This document shows positions 9,144 through 17,256 of a DNA stretch of 64,000 nt, piece by piece; the first letter of the stretch is position 1, and every line of letters starts with the position of its first letter. The DNA is from an uncultured Sphingomonadaceae bacterium (GTDB lineage Bacteria > Pseudomonadota > Alphaproteobacteria > Sphingomonadales > Sphingomonadaceae): NCBI GenBank assembly GCA_947499975.1, contig CANMQE010000005.1, positions 1 through 64,000 of the forward strand, in the 5' to 3' direction. The notes beneath the pieces are model-generated. The model worked only from the letters and a program-made list of their open reading frames with translations. It had not been told where the DNA came from and ran no database searches. Both the position numbers and the translations under genes were made by a program.

Positions 9144-10141
9144 CTTAACTGCTCCGGCCGGCTGGTGCTGGCAGCAAGGGCGGGACTGGCAAGGCCATGC
9201 AGCCATGCCGATTCCGAACTGAAGCTGATCGTCGGGCGGTAATCATGGGAAATGCTGGCGGGAAGGAGAACGTCCACGGCGTTATCCAGCATGTAATGTC
9301 GCCCTTCTACGCGCACCACCAGCACGGCGTGATCGGCATTGCGCACCAGATCGCGCGCTAGGGTGAGATACATCTGGCTGCGATCGAAACCCAGCGCGGC
9401 CAGCATCTGGTACTTCAGTATCGCGAAATCCTCGCAATCGCCGCGCCCTGATCGCAGGGTTTCGCCTGCCGTGGCCCAGTAATCGCGCGAACCGTAGTTC
9501 GAAAGGTCTTCGGCATATTCGATTTGCCGGTTGGCCCAGCGATTGACCTGCGAGAGGGTTTGCGCGTTGGCTGGCAGACCGGAGCCGACCAGTCCGTAAA
9601 CATTTGCAGGCGCGAGTTCCTGGGCCGAAACGCGCTGCCAGTCATGATCGAACGGGGTCTGGCCGATGCCGATGCGGGAACTGCCGAGGAAATTATCTGA
9701 GCCGCGCGCGACCTGGGCCGCGGGAAGCGTAGAGGGCGTGGTTGCCGCAAGGCTCATGGCGGGAGCGGCGCCAAAGCAGCTGGAGGCGAGAGCGGCAGGC
9801 GTGTCCCGCGCCGCAGCATCCGCTTTTGCGGCAAGCTGGCCCTGTTGTTGCCGGATGCGATCCAGCGTGCTGACCTGCCCGCCAAGGATCGTGGCAGATT
9901 TCGTCGTCACTGCGCCGTAAGATGGGCCGGTGACAGAAGGGGTGACAGTGGTCCCGCCGGCGGCCGGTTCGAAATTGTGGGCCGGACATGATGCGGTCTT
10001 CTCGCCCACGAAGGTGAGGGGATCGGGCATGACGAAAGCGTGCGCCGTCGCTGGTATGAGGCTGGCTGCCAGACATGCACCAGACACCGCCCCGGCCAGC
10101 CGGGTTGAAAGGCGATGATGGTCTGCATGGCTTCTTGTCAT
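9089..10141 (-). CDS. LapG-like transglutaminase-fold cysteine protease (BTLCP family)
   Basis: The protein has 350 residues. A signal peptide ends near AHA-FV (residue 36), so it is periplasmic. The C-terminal BTLCP domain carries the full triad: Cys236 in GRGDCEDFA, His271 in NADHAVLVV and Asp286 in YMLDNAV. In the known Lap system LapG cuts the N-terminal retention module of the adhesin and releases it, and the c-di-GMP receptor LapD sequesters it. No LapD-like gene is in this window. The unusually long Ala/Thr-rich stretch between the signal peptide and the catalytic domain (about 40-160) has no match I recognise. It is convergent with the exporter operon. Confidence 0.85.
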   Translation of the reverse strand: MTRSHADHHRLSTRLAGAVSGACLAASLIPATAHAFVMPDPLTFVGEKTASCPAHNFEPAAGGTTVTPSVTGPSYGAVTTKSATILGGQVSTLDRIRQQQGQLAAKADAAARDTPAALASSCFGAAPAMSLAATTPSTLPAAQVARGSDNFLGSSRIGIGQTPFDHDWQRVSAQELAPANVYGLVGSGLPANAQTLSQVNRWANRQIEYAEDLSNYGSRDYWATAGETLRSGRGDCEDFAILKYQMLAALGFDRSQMYLTLARDLVRNADHAVLVVRVEGRHYMLDNAVDVLLPASISHDYRPTISFSSESAWLHGLASPALAASTSRPEQLSYLSDNAVSSARVTGFNK

Positions 10142-10320
10142 GCATGCCTGATGCCTCGCGGATCGCTAAGACAAGGTGCGCGCCCATGGTTACCGGTGCA
10201 GTAACGATTTCCAGCCAACAGCTCGGCTCACAGCCAATTGTCTTGGCTCAATTCTTCAATAACTTGTAAAAATGCCCGTCTCATGCTTAAAAATACGCGC
10301 AATCAGGGGGATCGATTAGC

Positions 10321-10956
10321 GTGTCATTTACCGGCACAAGACGGCGTTTCGCAGGGAATGCTTTTTTCTGGATACTGATAGGCGCAGCCTGTCTTGGTGT
10401 CGTGGCCGGCGGTGTCTTCTCGCTGCGCTGGTGGAATGCCTATGTCGCCGAAAATCCCTCGCACGTACAACGCTTTGCCCTGCCCGAGGCGATTTCGGAT
10501 GCGGACCGGATAGCCATGGCAGATGCGGCGACAGATACTGCCGAGCTGGTCGAAACGCCCGAAGACATTGACGATGGCGCGCAGGACGAATCCGAAAATC
10601 CAGCCAACGACTCAACTGCGCCCGTGCAGGTGGCAGAGGTGGCCGAGCCGGCGGAGGTAGGCGGCCGACCGGTGATGAATGTCGCTTTCGATCTGGGCGG
10701 TAACGATCTGTCTCACGGCCTGCATGTCACAAAGAGGATCATCCTGAACGGCACTGTGCTCGGCACGGCGGGGCTGACGATCGACCAGCGTTCGCGCCTC
10801 TATGTTTCCTCCGCCGATCTCGGCAAGCTGCTGCCCGACGAATTGTTCGCACGCGTGAACACCGGCGCGACATACATGACGTTTGACGATCTGCGCCAGG
10901 GCGGGCTGGAGGTCAGATACGATCCGCTGGAAGATGTGGTGCAGATCGCATCATGA
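10321..10956 (+). CDS. Unknown single-pass membrane-anchored periplasmic protein
   Basis: The 211-residue product starts at GTG after GGGGGATC. It has one membrane helix (residues about 14-35), an acidic low-complexity linker (about 60-115, rich in Glu, Asp and Ala) and a compact beta-rich C-terminal part (about 120-211) containing ILNGTVLGTAGL and RSRLYVSSADLGKLLP. That last part faintly resembles the copper-amine-oxidase N-terminal-like fold (ligand loop, 'LYVSxxDL', then a strand), but I do not assign it. It is divergent from the LapG-like gene and its stop codon overlaps the stop of bioA by 6 bp. Function is unknown. Confidence 0.7.
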   Translation: MSFTGTRRRFAGNAFFWILIGAACLGVVAGGVFSLRWWNAYVAENPSHVQRFALPEAISDADRIAMADAATDTAELVETPEDIDDGAQDESENPANDSTAPVQVAEVAEPAEVGGRPVMNVAFDLGGNDLSHGLHVTKRIILNGTVLGTAGLTIDQRSRLYVSSADLGKLLPDELFARVNTGATYMTFDDLRQGGLEVRYDPLEDVVQIAS

Positions 10957-12213
10957 ACCGGCGCATGTCTCGATAGCGGTCGCCATCGCGTCTGCCACGC
11001 GATCGATATCATCCGGCGATATGCAGTAGGGCGGCATGGTATAGACCGTGTTGCCCAGTGGCCGGATCAGCACATCGCGGGCGAAGAAGTGTTCGCGCAT
11101 TCGCGGGCCGATCTCGGCAAGGTAGCCGGCGTCGCCACCTGCATCCACATCGAAAGCGATCATGGTGCCGCACTGGCGCGGGTTGGAGACTTGGGGGTGC
11201 TGCGCAAGCGCCTCCAGCTTTTCACCAAGCCGTCGTGACAGCGTAGCGATCCGCTCCCGCACCGGTTCTTCCCGCCAGATTTGCAGGTTCGCCACCGCCG
11301 CCGCGCAGGCCACGGGGTTGGCGGTGAAGCTGGAGGAGTGGAAGAACAGCTTTGCACGGTCGGTGGAATAATGCGCATCGAAAATGGGCGCGCTCGCCAT
11401 GGTGACGGCCAGCGGAATGCAGCCCCCTGTAAGGCCTTTTGCAAGGCACAGGATATCGGGCGTGACGCCTGCCTGCTCGCACGCCAGCAGCGTGCCGGTG
11501 CGGCCCCAGCCCGTCATCACCTCGTCAGCGATGAACAGCACCGCGTGCCGCGCGCAGATGGCCCGCATTTCCGCCAGCACCTCGGGCGGGTAGGTGAGCA
11601 TTCCACCTGCGCCCAGCAGCAGCGGCTCGACGATGAAGGCCGCTACATCGCCAGCGGTGCAGGCGGCTTCCAGCGCATCGAGGGTCGGCTGCGGATCGGT
11701 GGCGGGGAAGGGAATGGTGCCAACGTCGAACAGAAGCGGGGCATAGGCGCGGTTGAAAACGCCGCGCTCACCGATGCTCATCGCGCCGATGGTGTCGCCG
11801 TGATAGCTGTGTTCCAGCACGAGGATGCGATGGCGCGGTTCGTCACGATTGTGCCAGTATCCCAGCGCCATCTTCAGCGCGACTTCCACCGCGGTGGAGC
11901 CGCTGTCCGAATAGAATACGTGGTCGAGCCTGTCCGGCATCATCTCCACCAGCCCCCGCGCCAGCGTTTCTGCCGGTTCGTGCGTCCAGCCTGCGAAGAT
12001 CACCTGGTCCAGCTTCTCGGTCTGCTCGCGCATGGCGGCCATGATGCGGGGGTGGTTATGGCCGTGCGTGGTGACCCACCAGCTGGAGATCGCGTCGATC
12101 ACGCGGCGCCCGTCAGCGGTGTGCAGGATCGCGCCTTCGCCGCGCGTGACGAGGGGGATATACTCGCCCAGGCCATGCTGGTGAAAAGGGTGCCAGACGG
12201 GGGATGTGCTCAT
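10951..12213 (-). CDS. bioA: Adenosylmethionine-8-amino-7-oxononanoate aminotransferase
   Basis: The protein has 420 residues and is a class III PLP aminotransferase that turns KAPA into DAPA with S-adenosylmethionine as amino donor. It shows the N-terminal WHPFHQHG motif specific to BioA, the conserved ISSWWVTTHGHNHP stretch, DEVMTGWGRTG and the PLP lysine in LCLAKGLTGG. The ATG at 12213 overlaps the bioD stop as ATGA, which fixes the start; the longer open frame upstream is only the shadow of bioD. It is the last gene of the bioBFDA operon. Confidence 0.95.
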   Translation of the reverse strand: MSTSPVWHPFHQHGLGEYIPLVTRGEGAILHTADGRRVIDAISSWWVTTHGHNHPRIMAAMREQTEKLDQVIFAGWTHEPAETLARGLVEMMPDRLDHVFYSDSGSTAVEVALKMALGYWHNRDEPRHRILVLEHSYHGDTIGAMSIGERGVFNRAYAPLLFDVGTIPFPATDPQPTLDALEAACTAGDVAAFIVEPLLLGAGGMLTYPPEVLAEMRAICARHAVLFIADEVMTGWGRTGTLLACEQAGVTPDILCLAKGLTGGCIPLAVTMASAPIFDAHYSTDRAKLFFHSSSFTANPVACAAAVANLQIWREEPVRERIATLSRRLGEKLEALAQHPQVSNPRQCGTMIAFDVDAGGDAGYLAEIGPRMREHFFARDVLIRPLGNTVYTMPPYCISPDDIDRVADAMATAIETCAGS

Positions 12214-12830
12214 GCCAGCAGGTCCATGCGGATATGTGCTGCGAATGCCTGCCCCAGTGTCTCGGCATCGAGCGGATCGAGGCGGGGGAGGCGGCCAAGG
12301 CGGCGAACCTTGCCGATGCGCGGAATGGCAGCTTCGGCCACGGGCTCCTCCTCCCCGATAAATGCCACGCCAGCGATGGGGATGCCGCGGCTTTGCAGCG
12401 CCTCTATCGACAGGAGCGAATGGCTGATCGTGCCAAGCTGCGTGCGTGCCACAAGGATGGCAGGCAGGGCCCAACGCGCGAACAGGTCCGCCGCCAACAG
12501 ATCCTCCCGATAGGGCACCAGCACGCCGCCTGCGCCTTCCACCACCAGCGGGCGTTGCGTAATGGGCAGGGCCAGCGCGGCCTCCTCGATCCGCACGCCA
12601 TCGATCCGCGCGGCCTCGTGCGGGGAGCAGGGCGTGGCGAGGCGATAGGCCTCGGGCAGGATCGCGGCATCGGGGGCAAGCCTTGCCACGGCCTCGCTAT
12701 CGGTGCCATCATCAAGGCCGCCAGCCTGCGCGGGTTTCCAGTATGCGGCGCGCATGGCCTGGGCCAGTCCGGCGGCGAACACCGTCTTGCCCACATCCGT
12801 ATCGGTCCCGGTGACGATGAAACCCCTCAT
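12210..12830 (-). CDS. bioD: Dethiobiotin synthetase
   Basis: The protein has 206 residues. It starts MRGFIVTGTDTDVGKTV, where the P-loop GTDTDVGKT is the BioD signature, and continues with KPAQAGG and VVEGAGGVLVP, which bind DAPA and the carbamate. It closes the ureido ring of dethiobiotin with ATP and CO2. It overlaps bioF by 4 bp upstream and bioA by 4 bp downstream, so the operon is translationally coupled. It is slightly shorter than E. coli BioD (225 residues), with a compact C-terminus. Confidence 0.94.
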   Translation of the reverse strand: MRGFIVTGTDTDVGKTVFAAGLAQAMRAAYWKPAQAGGLDDGTDSEAVARLAPDAAILPEAYRLATPCSPHEAARIDGVRIEEAALALPITQRPLVVEGAGGVLVPYREDLLAADLFARWALPAILVARTQLGTISHSLLSIEALQSRGIPIAGVAFIGEEEPVAEAAIPRIGKVRRLGRLPRLDPLDAETLGQAFAAHIRMDLLA

Positions 12831-13981
12831 GGCTTCTTCCACGATGCGACGGCACTCAGAACTGTATCGATATCCTGCGCGCGCAAGGTGGAGCGCAGGG
12901 CAAACCGGATCCGACTGGTGCCCTTGGGCACGGTGGGTGGCCGGATGGGCAGGGCGGCGATGCCGTGCTGCAGAAGGTGCTCTCCCAGCGCCAGCGCCTC
13001 GGCCTCCGGGCCCACAATGAAGGGCACGATCTGCGTGGTGGAGCCTAACGTGTCGTAGCCCAGTTCGTGCAGACCTTTGCGCAATTGTGCGCCCAGGCCC
13101 AGCAAATGGGCGCGGTCCTCGTCCATATCCGGCACGAGGTCCAATGCAGCATCCATCGCGCCCAGCAAGGCGGGAGGCGGGGCGGTGGTGAAGATCAGGC
13201 CGGCGCACATGTTCACCAGGTAATCGCGCACCACATCGGGGCAGGCGATATAGGCGCCGAAGCCGCCCATCGCCTTGCTGAAGGTGCCCATCACGATCTC
13301 GGCCCCGGTATGGTCTGCCGTCAGCCCCGCGCCGCGCGCGCCCAGCACGCCGGTGGCGTGGGCCTCGTCGACATAGAGCATGGCATCGTGCTGGCGGCAC
13401 AGCGCGTTCAGCCGCGCCAGATCGGCCCTGTCGCCATCCATGCTGAACACGCTTTCGCTGATGACGAGGCGCGCGGGCGCGCTGCCATGTTCTGCCAGCA
13501 GGCGAGCAAGGTGATCGTAATCGTTGTGATCGTAGAACTGCACGTCTGCCTGCGCCGTGCGCAAGCCTGCGTGGATGGAATTGTGGACGAGGCTGTCGGC
13601 GAAGATCACCGTGCCTTTAGCCGCCTTTGCCAGAGCGGGAATGGCGGCGGCATTGGCCTGCCAGCCGGTGGCGAAGACCAGCGCCGCCTCGCTGCGCTTG
13701 AATTCGGCGATTCGCGCCTCGACGGCGTTGTGCCGGGCGCTGGTGCCGGTGATCAGCCGCGATGCGCCCGCGCCGGCGCCATACTGGCGCACGTAATTGG
13801 CGGAGCGTTCCACCAGCAGCGGGTGCCGCGACAGGCCGAGGTAATCGTTGCTGGAAAGGTCCAGCAACTCGCGCCCGTCGCGCAGCAGTCGCCCGTCGCC
13901 GCGCATCTCTACCTCGCGCAGAACGCGTGTGCGATGCTTCGCCGCGATCGTGTCGAGCGATTGCCGTATGTGATCGAGCAC
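12827..13981 (-). CDS. bioF: 8-amino-7-oxononanoate synthase
   Basis: The protein has 384 residues when started at GTG 13981, the length usual for BioF. It joins pimeloyl-ACP/CoA and alanine with PLP. Visible motifs are LDLSSNDYLGL, the GSRLITGT-like ASRLITGTSARH, SVFSMDGD, DEAHATG and the PLP lysine in GTFSKAMGG. An in-frame ATG exists upstream at 14074 but would overlap bioB by about 80 bp and give an Arg-rich N-terminus unlike the family, so GTG, 11 bp after the bioB stop, is preferred. Confidence 0.93.
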   Translation of the reverse strand: MLDHIRQSLDTIAAKHRTRVLREVEMRGDGRLLRDGRELLDLSSNDYLGLSRHPLLVERSANYVRQYGAGAGASRLITGTSARHNAVEARIAEFKRSEAALVFATGWQANAAAIPALAKAAKGTVIFADSLVHNSIHAGLRTAQADVQFYDHNDYDHLARLLAEHGSAPARLVISESVFSMDGDRADLARLNALCRQHDAMLYVDEAHATGVLGARGAGLTADHTGAEIVMGTFSKAMGGFGAYIACPDVVRDYLVNMCAGLIFTTAPPPALLGAMDAALDLVPDMDEDRAHLLGLGAQLRKGLHELGYDTLGSTTQIVPFIVGPEAEALALGEHLLQHGIAALPIRPPTVPKGTSRIRFALRSTLRAQDIDTVLSAVASWKKP

Positions 13982-13992
13982 GGCGGGCTGGC

Positions 13993-15072
13993 TCAGGTCA
14001 GTTCGGCTTCGGCCCTGGCTTCCGCCTCGCCTTTTACCGCGCCCTCGACTGCGGAGTTCGATTTCGTGGCGCATCCGCCCGCGCAGCCACCCACGGCCCG
14101 CATCGGTTCCTCGCCTTCCATCGCCTTCAGGCCCAGCCGTTCGAACATTGCCGCGTCGCTGTCATCGCCCGCGTTGGGCGCGGTCAGCAGCTTTTCGCCG
14201 GTAAAGATGGAGTTCGCGCCCGCCATGAAGCACAGGGCCTGCGTGGCATCGGACATGCTCTCGCGACCGGCGGACAGGCGCACCATGCTCATCGGCATGC
14301 AGATACGTGCCACGGCCACGGTGCGCACGAACTCGATATCGTCGATCTTGGCCATCGGCGTATCGGCCAGCATGTCGCCCAGCGGCGTTCCCTTCACCGG
14401 CACCAGCGCGTTGACCGGCACACTTTCGGGATGGCGTTCCAGCGTGGCCAGCGTGTGGACGAAGCCCACCCGGTCGGCGCGCGTTTCGCCCATGCCCACG
14501 ATGCCGCCGCTGCATACGTTGATGCCGGAATTGCGAACGTTTTCGAGCGTGGTCAGCCGATCCTCATACTTGCGCGTGGTGATCACGCGGTCGTAATACT
14601 CAGGGCCGGTATCGACATTGTGATTGTAGTAATCGAGGCCCGCGTCGGCCAGCTGCTCTGCCTGCGAGGGGGTGAGCATGCCCAGCGTCATGCAGGTTTC
14701 CAGGCCCATCTCGCGCACGCCCTTCACGATCTCCACGATCTTGGGCATGTCGCGTTCCTTGGGATTGCGCCACGCGGCCCCCATGCAGAACCGCTGGCTG
14801 CCGGCATCCTTGGCCTGCGCGGCCGATTGCAGCACCTGGCGCACGTCCATCAGCTTGGTTGCCTCCACGCCGCTGTCGGCATGGGCGCTTTGCGAGCAAT
14901 AGCCGCAATCTTCCGGGCAACCGCCGGTCTTGATGGATAGCAGGGTGCACAATTGCACCTCGTCTGGTCGATGATGTTCACGGTGCACGCTGGCGGCGCG
15001 AAACAGCAGTTCGGTGAACGGCAGATCGAAAAGCGCGGCGATTTCTTCGCGGGTCCAATCGGTGCGGATCAT
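13993..15072 (-). CDS. bioB: Biotin synthase (radical SAM)
   Basis: The protein has 359 residues and inserts sulfur into dethiobiotin. It carries the radical-SAM cysteines in [12 protein letters not shown] that bind the [4Fe-4S] cluster, and the BioB motifs [14 protein letters not shown] and AGANSIFTG. The C-terminal tail is extended and contains an odd [11 protein letters not shown] cluster plus an Ala/Glu-rich end. The start ATG at 15072 has GGATGGGAT as ribosome site; an in-frame ATG at 15084 is the alternative. It is the first gene of the operon, and the sulfur-oxidation genes begin just upstream on the same strand. Confidence 0.95.
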   Translation of the reverse strand: MIRTDWTREEIAALFDLPFTELLFRAASVHREHHRPDEVQLCTLLSIKTGGCPEDCGYCSQSAHADSGVEATKLMDVRQVLQSAAQAKDAGSQRFCMGAAWRNPKERDMPKIVEIVKGVREMGLETCMTLGMLTPSQAEQLADAGLDYYNHNVDTGPEYYDRVITTRKYEDRLTTLENVRNSGINVCSGGIVGMGETRADRVGFVHTLATLERHPESVPVNALVPVKGTPLGDMLADTPMAKIDDIEFVRTVAVARICMPMSMVRLSAGRESMSDATQALCFMAGANSIFTGEKLLTAPNAGDDSDAAMFERLGLKAMEGEEPMRAVGGCAGGCATKSNSAVEGAVKGEAEARAEAELT

Positions 15073-15108
15073 TAGGCATCCCATCCATTTTTCTGGCGCG
15101 CCCCCGGC

Positions 15109-15132
15109 ATCATAACGTGCATCATTACGTGC
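15109..15132. repeat. Two tandem 12-bp repeats in the bioB leader
   Basis: Two copies of ATCATWACGTGC follow each other with one mismatch (15109-15120 and 15121-15132), 37 bp before bioB. Read on the minus strand, the downstream copy contains TATGAT, which could be the -10 box of the bio operon. The alphaproteobacterial BioR box (TTATxxATAA type) is not seen here. A role as operator is inference only. Confidence 0.4.
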
Positions 15133-15228
15133 AAATCAGCCTGGCGCGAAACATCTGGAGCCTCCTTGGCAAAATGTGCGTCGCTAGTGAAGCGTTTGCG
15201 CACACGAAAATCACCAGGCAAAATGGAT

Positions 15229-15582
15229 TCAGATGTGCAGCCGCGCGAAATTGGCCACGCCGGAGGCCGGGCGGCGCTTATCGGGATCGGGATCGGGATC
15301 GATCGGCGCGGATGCCGGGGTCAGGCCGGAGAGCGCGCGGCTTACCTGCGCCATCGCGCGCGCATCCAGCGAGTAATACACCAGCTTTGCCTGCCGGCGC
15401 GTTTCCACCAGCCCGGCCTTGCGCAGGATGGCGAGCTGCTGGGAAAGGGTGGGCTGGCCGATTTCGGCCCGTTCCTCGATCTCGCCCACATTGGTCTCCC
15501 CCTTTGCCAGCGTCTGCAGGATGCGCAGGCGTGACGGGTGGGCGATGGCCTTCAGCGACTCCAGCAACAAATCGTCGGTCAC
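15229..15582 (-). CDS. ArsR-family winged-helix repressor without cysteines
   Basis: The protein has 117 residues. The ArsR winged helix covers residues 1-90, with the recognition helix in QPTLSQQLAILRKAGLV and the wing TRRQAKLVYYSL. By position (downstream of a peroxiredoxin, divergent from persulfide-dioxygenase genes) it matches BigR/SqrR/YgaV persulfide sensors. Those known sensors use two conserved cysteines, and this protein has none. It also has no metal site of the alpha3 or alpha5 type: only two histidines are present. The C-terminal tail (about 92-117) has an unusual DPDPDPDK stretch. It overlaps the peroxiredoxin stop by 4 bp and likely represses its own operon and the divergent one. 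Confidence 0.85.
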   Translation of the reverse strand: MTDDLLLESLKAIAHPSRLRILQTLAKGETNVGEIEERAEIGQPTLSQQLAILRKAGLVETRRQAKLVYYSLDARAMAQVSRALSGLTPASAPIDPDPDPDKRRPASGVANFARLHI

Positions 15583-16220
15583 TTGCCGCGCTCCTGCCAG
15601 AACCAGTCGCCGGGGTTTTCGGCGGCGAACACGGCATCCAGCGCCTCTCCCGGCGGATTGAGCAGGGGATCGCCCTTCTTCCAGTCTGCCGGGGTGAGGG
15701 CGGAGGAGGCATCGGCGGCCTGCAATGCATCAAGCACGCGCAGCATCTCGGGGATGGAGCGGCCGACATTGGGCGGATAGCAGGTGATCGCGCGGATCGT
15801 GCCTTCGGGGTCAATGAAATAGGTGCTGCGCACGCCGAAATTGTCTGCATCGCCAGCCATGGCCATGCCATAGGCACCGGCGATCACCATCGTGGGATCC
15901 TCGATCACCGGAAAGCGCACCTCGATATCGAAACGGTCGCGGATAAGGCGCAGCCAGGCGAAATGCGAAAACAGCGTGTCGATGGATAGCGCCATCAGCG
16001 CGCAATCGCGTTTCGCAAATTCATCTGCCTTGCGCGCCAGCGCGACAAATTCCGACGTGCACACGGGCGTGAAATCGGCCGGGTGGGAGAACAGTATCAG
16101 CCATTGCCCGCGAAAATCGGTGAGATTCACGCGGCCGGTGGTGGCGCGGGCGGAGAAGGTGGGTGCCTTGTCCCCAATACGCGGAGGCATGGAAATTGGC
16201 GTCTCGCTTTCGTCATTCAT
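15579..16220 (-). CDS. 1-Cys peroxiredoxin (Prx6 type)
   Basis: The protein has 213 residues. The thioredoxin fold carries the peroxidatic Cys54 in HPADFTPVCTSE, followed by the AhpC/TSA-type LSIDTLFSHFAWL. The extended C-terminal domain and the absence of a clear resolving cysteine in the usual place fit the Prx6 subfamily. It reduces H2O2 or organic peroxides; in this setting it could also act on persulfides, which is inference. It is the first gene of a two-gene operon with the ArsR regulator, 76 bp from the divergent persulfide-dioxygenase gene. Confidence 0.88.
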   Translation of the reverse strand: MNDESETPISMPPRIGDKAPTFSARATTGRVNLTDFRGQWLILFSHPADFTPVCTSEFVALARKADEFAKRDCALMALSIDTLFSHFAWLRLIRDRFDIEVRFPVIEDPTMVIAGAYGMAMAGDADNFGVRSTYFIDPEGTIRAITCYPPNVGRSIPEMLRVLDALQAADASSALTPADWKKGDPLLNPPGEALDAVFAAENPGDWFWQERGK

Positions 16221-16221
16221 G

Positions 16222-16239
16222 CAAGTGACCTATCACTTG
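16222..16239. promoter_or_regulatory. Palindrome 1, candidate ArsR operator
   Basis: Perfect inverted repeat CAAGTGA-CCTA-TCACTTG with 7-bp arms. It touches the -35 box of the plus-strand promoter and lies immediately upstream of the peroxiredoxin start codon, in its ribosome-binding region. One repressor bound here could block both directions. Confidence 0.55.
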
Positions 16240-16265
16240 ACTCGTATTCGGGCAATACATATTAT
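16237..16265 (+). promoter_or_regulatory. Sigma-70-type promoter of the sulfide oxidation operon
   Basis: TTGACT at 16237-16242 and TATTAT at 16260-16265 are separated by exactly 17 bp, which is close to the consensus housekeeping promoter. Transcription would start near 16272, about 25 bp before the ATG at 16297. Both boxes are overlapped by palindromes, a typical layout for repression. Confidence 0.6.
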
Positions 16266-16282
16266 CAATTAAAGAAATTGAT
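16264..16282. promoter_or_regulatory. Palindrome 2, candidate ArsR operator
   Basis: Perfect inverted repeat ATCAATT-AAAGA-AATTGAT with 7-bp arms. It overlaps the end of the -10 box and the predicted transcription start of the divergent persulfide-dioxygenase operon. Its AT-rich composition contrasts with the surrounding DNA. Confidence 0.55.
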
Positions 16283-16296
16283 TAGAAGGAATCGCT

Positions 16297-17256
16297 ATGA
16301 GTTCCGACCCAAAAAGTTCCGGCCCCAAAAGGCCTGATAGGGCGCTTGCCAGTGCCGCCAGCCAGATAGATCGTGCGCGCGAAAGCGAAGCGAAGCGACC
16401 CACGATCGCGGGCTTTTTCGATGAGGCCACCAATACCATCAGCTACGTTCTGCACGATCCTGCCACCAGGCAGGCGGCCATCATCGATTCCGTCATGGAT
16501 TATGCGCCCAATTCGGGGCGCACGTCCTTCGGCTCTGCCGACCTGGTTATCGAATATGTGAAAACGAACGATCTGGAAGTGGCGTGGCTGATCGAGACCC
16601 ATGCCCATGCCGATCACATTTCCGCAGCACCCTATCTGCAGGAGAAGCTGGGCGGGAAGCTGGCCATCGGCAAGAACATCATCCGCGTGCAGGAAGTGTT
16701 CGGCAAGCTGTTCAACGCGGGCACCGATTTCGAGCGGGACGGATCGCAATTCGACCACCTGTTCGAAGATGGCGAGACATTCGCGATCGGAGAACTGGAA
16801 GGTATCGCGCTTCACGTGCCCGGTCATACCCCTGCCGACATGGCCTTCATCGTCGGCGATGCAGCGTTTGTCGGCGATACGATTTTCATGCCCGATTTCG
16901 GCACCGCGCGGGCGGATTTTCCCGGTGGCGATGCCGCCCAGCTTTATCAGTCGATACGTCGCCTGCTCTCCCTGCCCGACGAAACCCGCCTGTTCCTTTG
17001 CCATGATTACAAGGCGCCGGGGCGCGATGACTACGCGTGGGAAACCACAGTAAGGCAGCAGCGCGAGGGAAACGTGCATGTGAAGGATGGCGTAACGCAG
17101 GAAGAGTTCGTGGCGATGCGCACCGATCGCGATCGCAAGCTGGATATGCCGAGCCTCATCATGCCTTCCGTGCAGGTGAATATCCGCGGCGGCCGCCTGC
17201 CGGAGCCGGAGGATAACGGCGTATCCTACATCAAGATTCCGGTGAATGCCGTATGA
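16297..17256 (+). CDS. Persulfide dioxygenase-like metallo-beta-lactamase-fold hydrolase (Blh/ETHE1 group)
   Basis: The protein has 319 residues. Metal ligands are visible in THAHADH (His102, His104, Asp106, His107), HVPGHTP (His177), the Asp in GDTIFMPD and CHD (His236). In the ETHE1 and Blh families this site holds one Fe(II) and oxidises glutathione persulfide to sulfite. The gene heads the plus-strand sulfur operon and overlaps the next gene by 4 bp. The context with sulfide:quinone oxidoreductase and a DUF442 protein supports persulfide rather than glyoxalase chemistry. The N-terminal 35 residues are a charged extension of unclear role. Confidence 0.85.
   Translation: MSSDPKSSGPKRPDRALASAASQIDRARESEAKRPTIAGFFDEATNTISYVLHDPATRQAAIIDSVMDYAPNSGRTSFGSADLVIEYVKTNDLEVAWLIETHAHADHISAAPYLQEKLGGKLAIGKNIIRVQEVFGKLFNAGTDFERDGSQFDHLFEDGETFAIGELEGIALHVPGHTPADMAFIVGDAAFVGDTIFMPDFGTARADFPGGDAAQLYQSIRRLLSLPDETRLFLCHDYKAPGRDDYAWETTVRQQREGNVHVKDGVTQEEFVAMRTDRDRKLDMPSLIMPSVQVNIRGGRLPEPEDNGVSYIKIPVNAV

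Noticed and set aside
11281-14596. Long plus-strand frames opposite bioA, bioF and bioB
   Set aside because: The bio genes on the minus strand carry all catalytic motifs, and the plus-strand frames only mirror their codon bias.
15085-15228. BioR-type biotin operator upstream of bioB
   Set aside because: No TTATxxATAA-like palindrome is present; only the 12-bp tandem repeats are seen.
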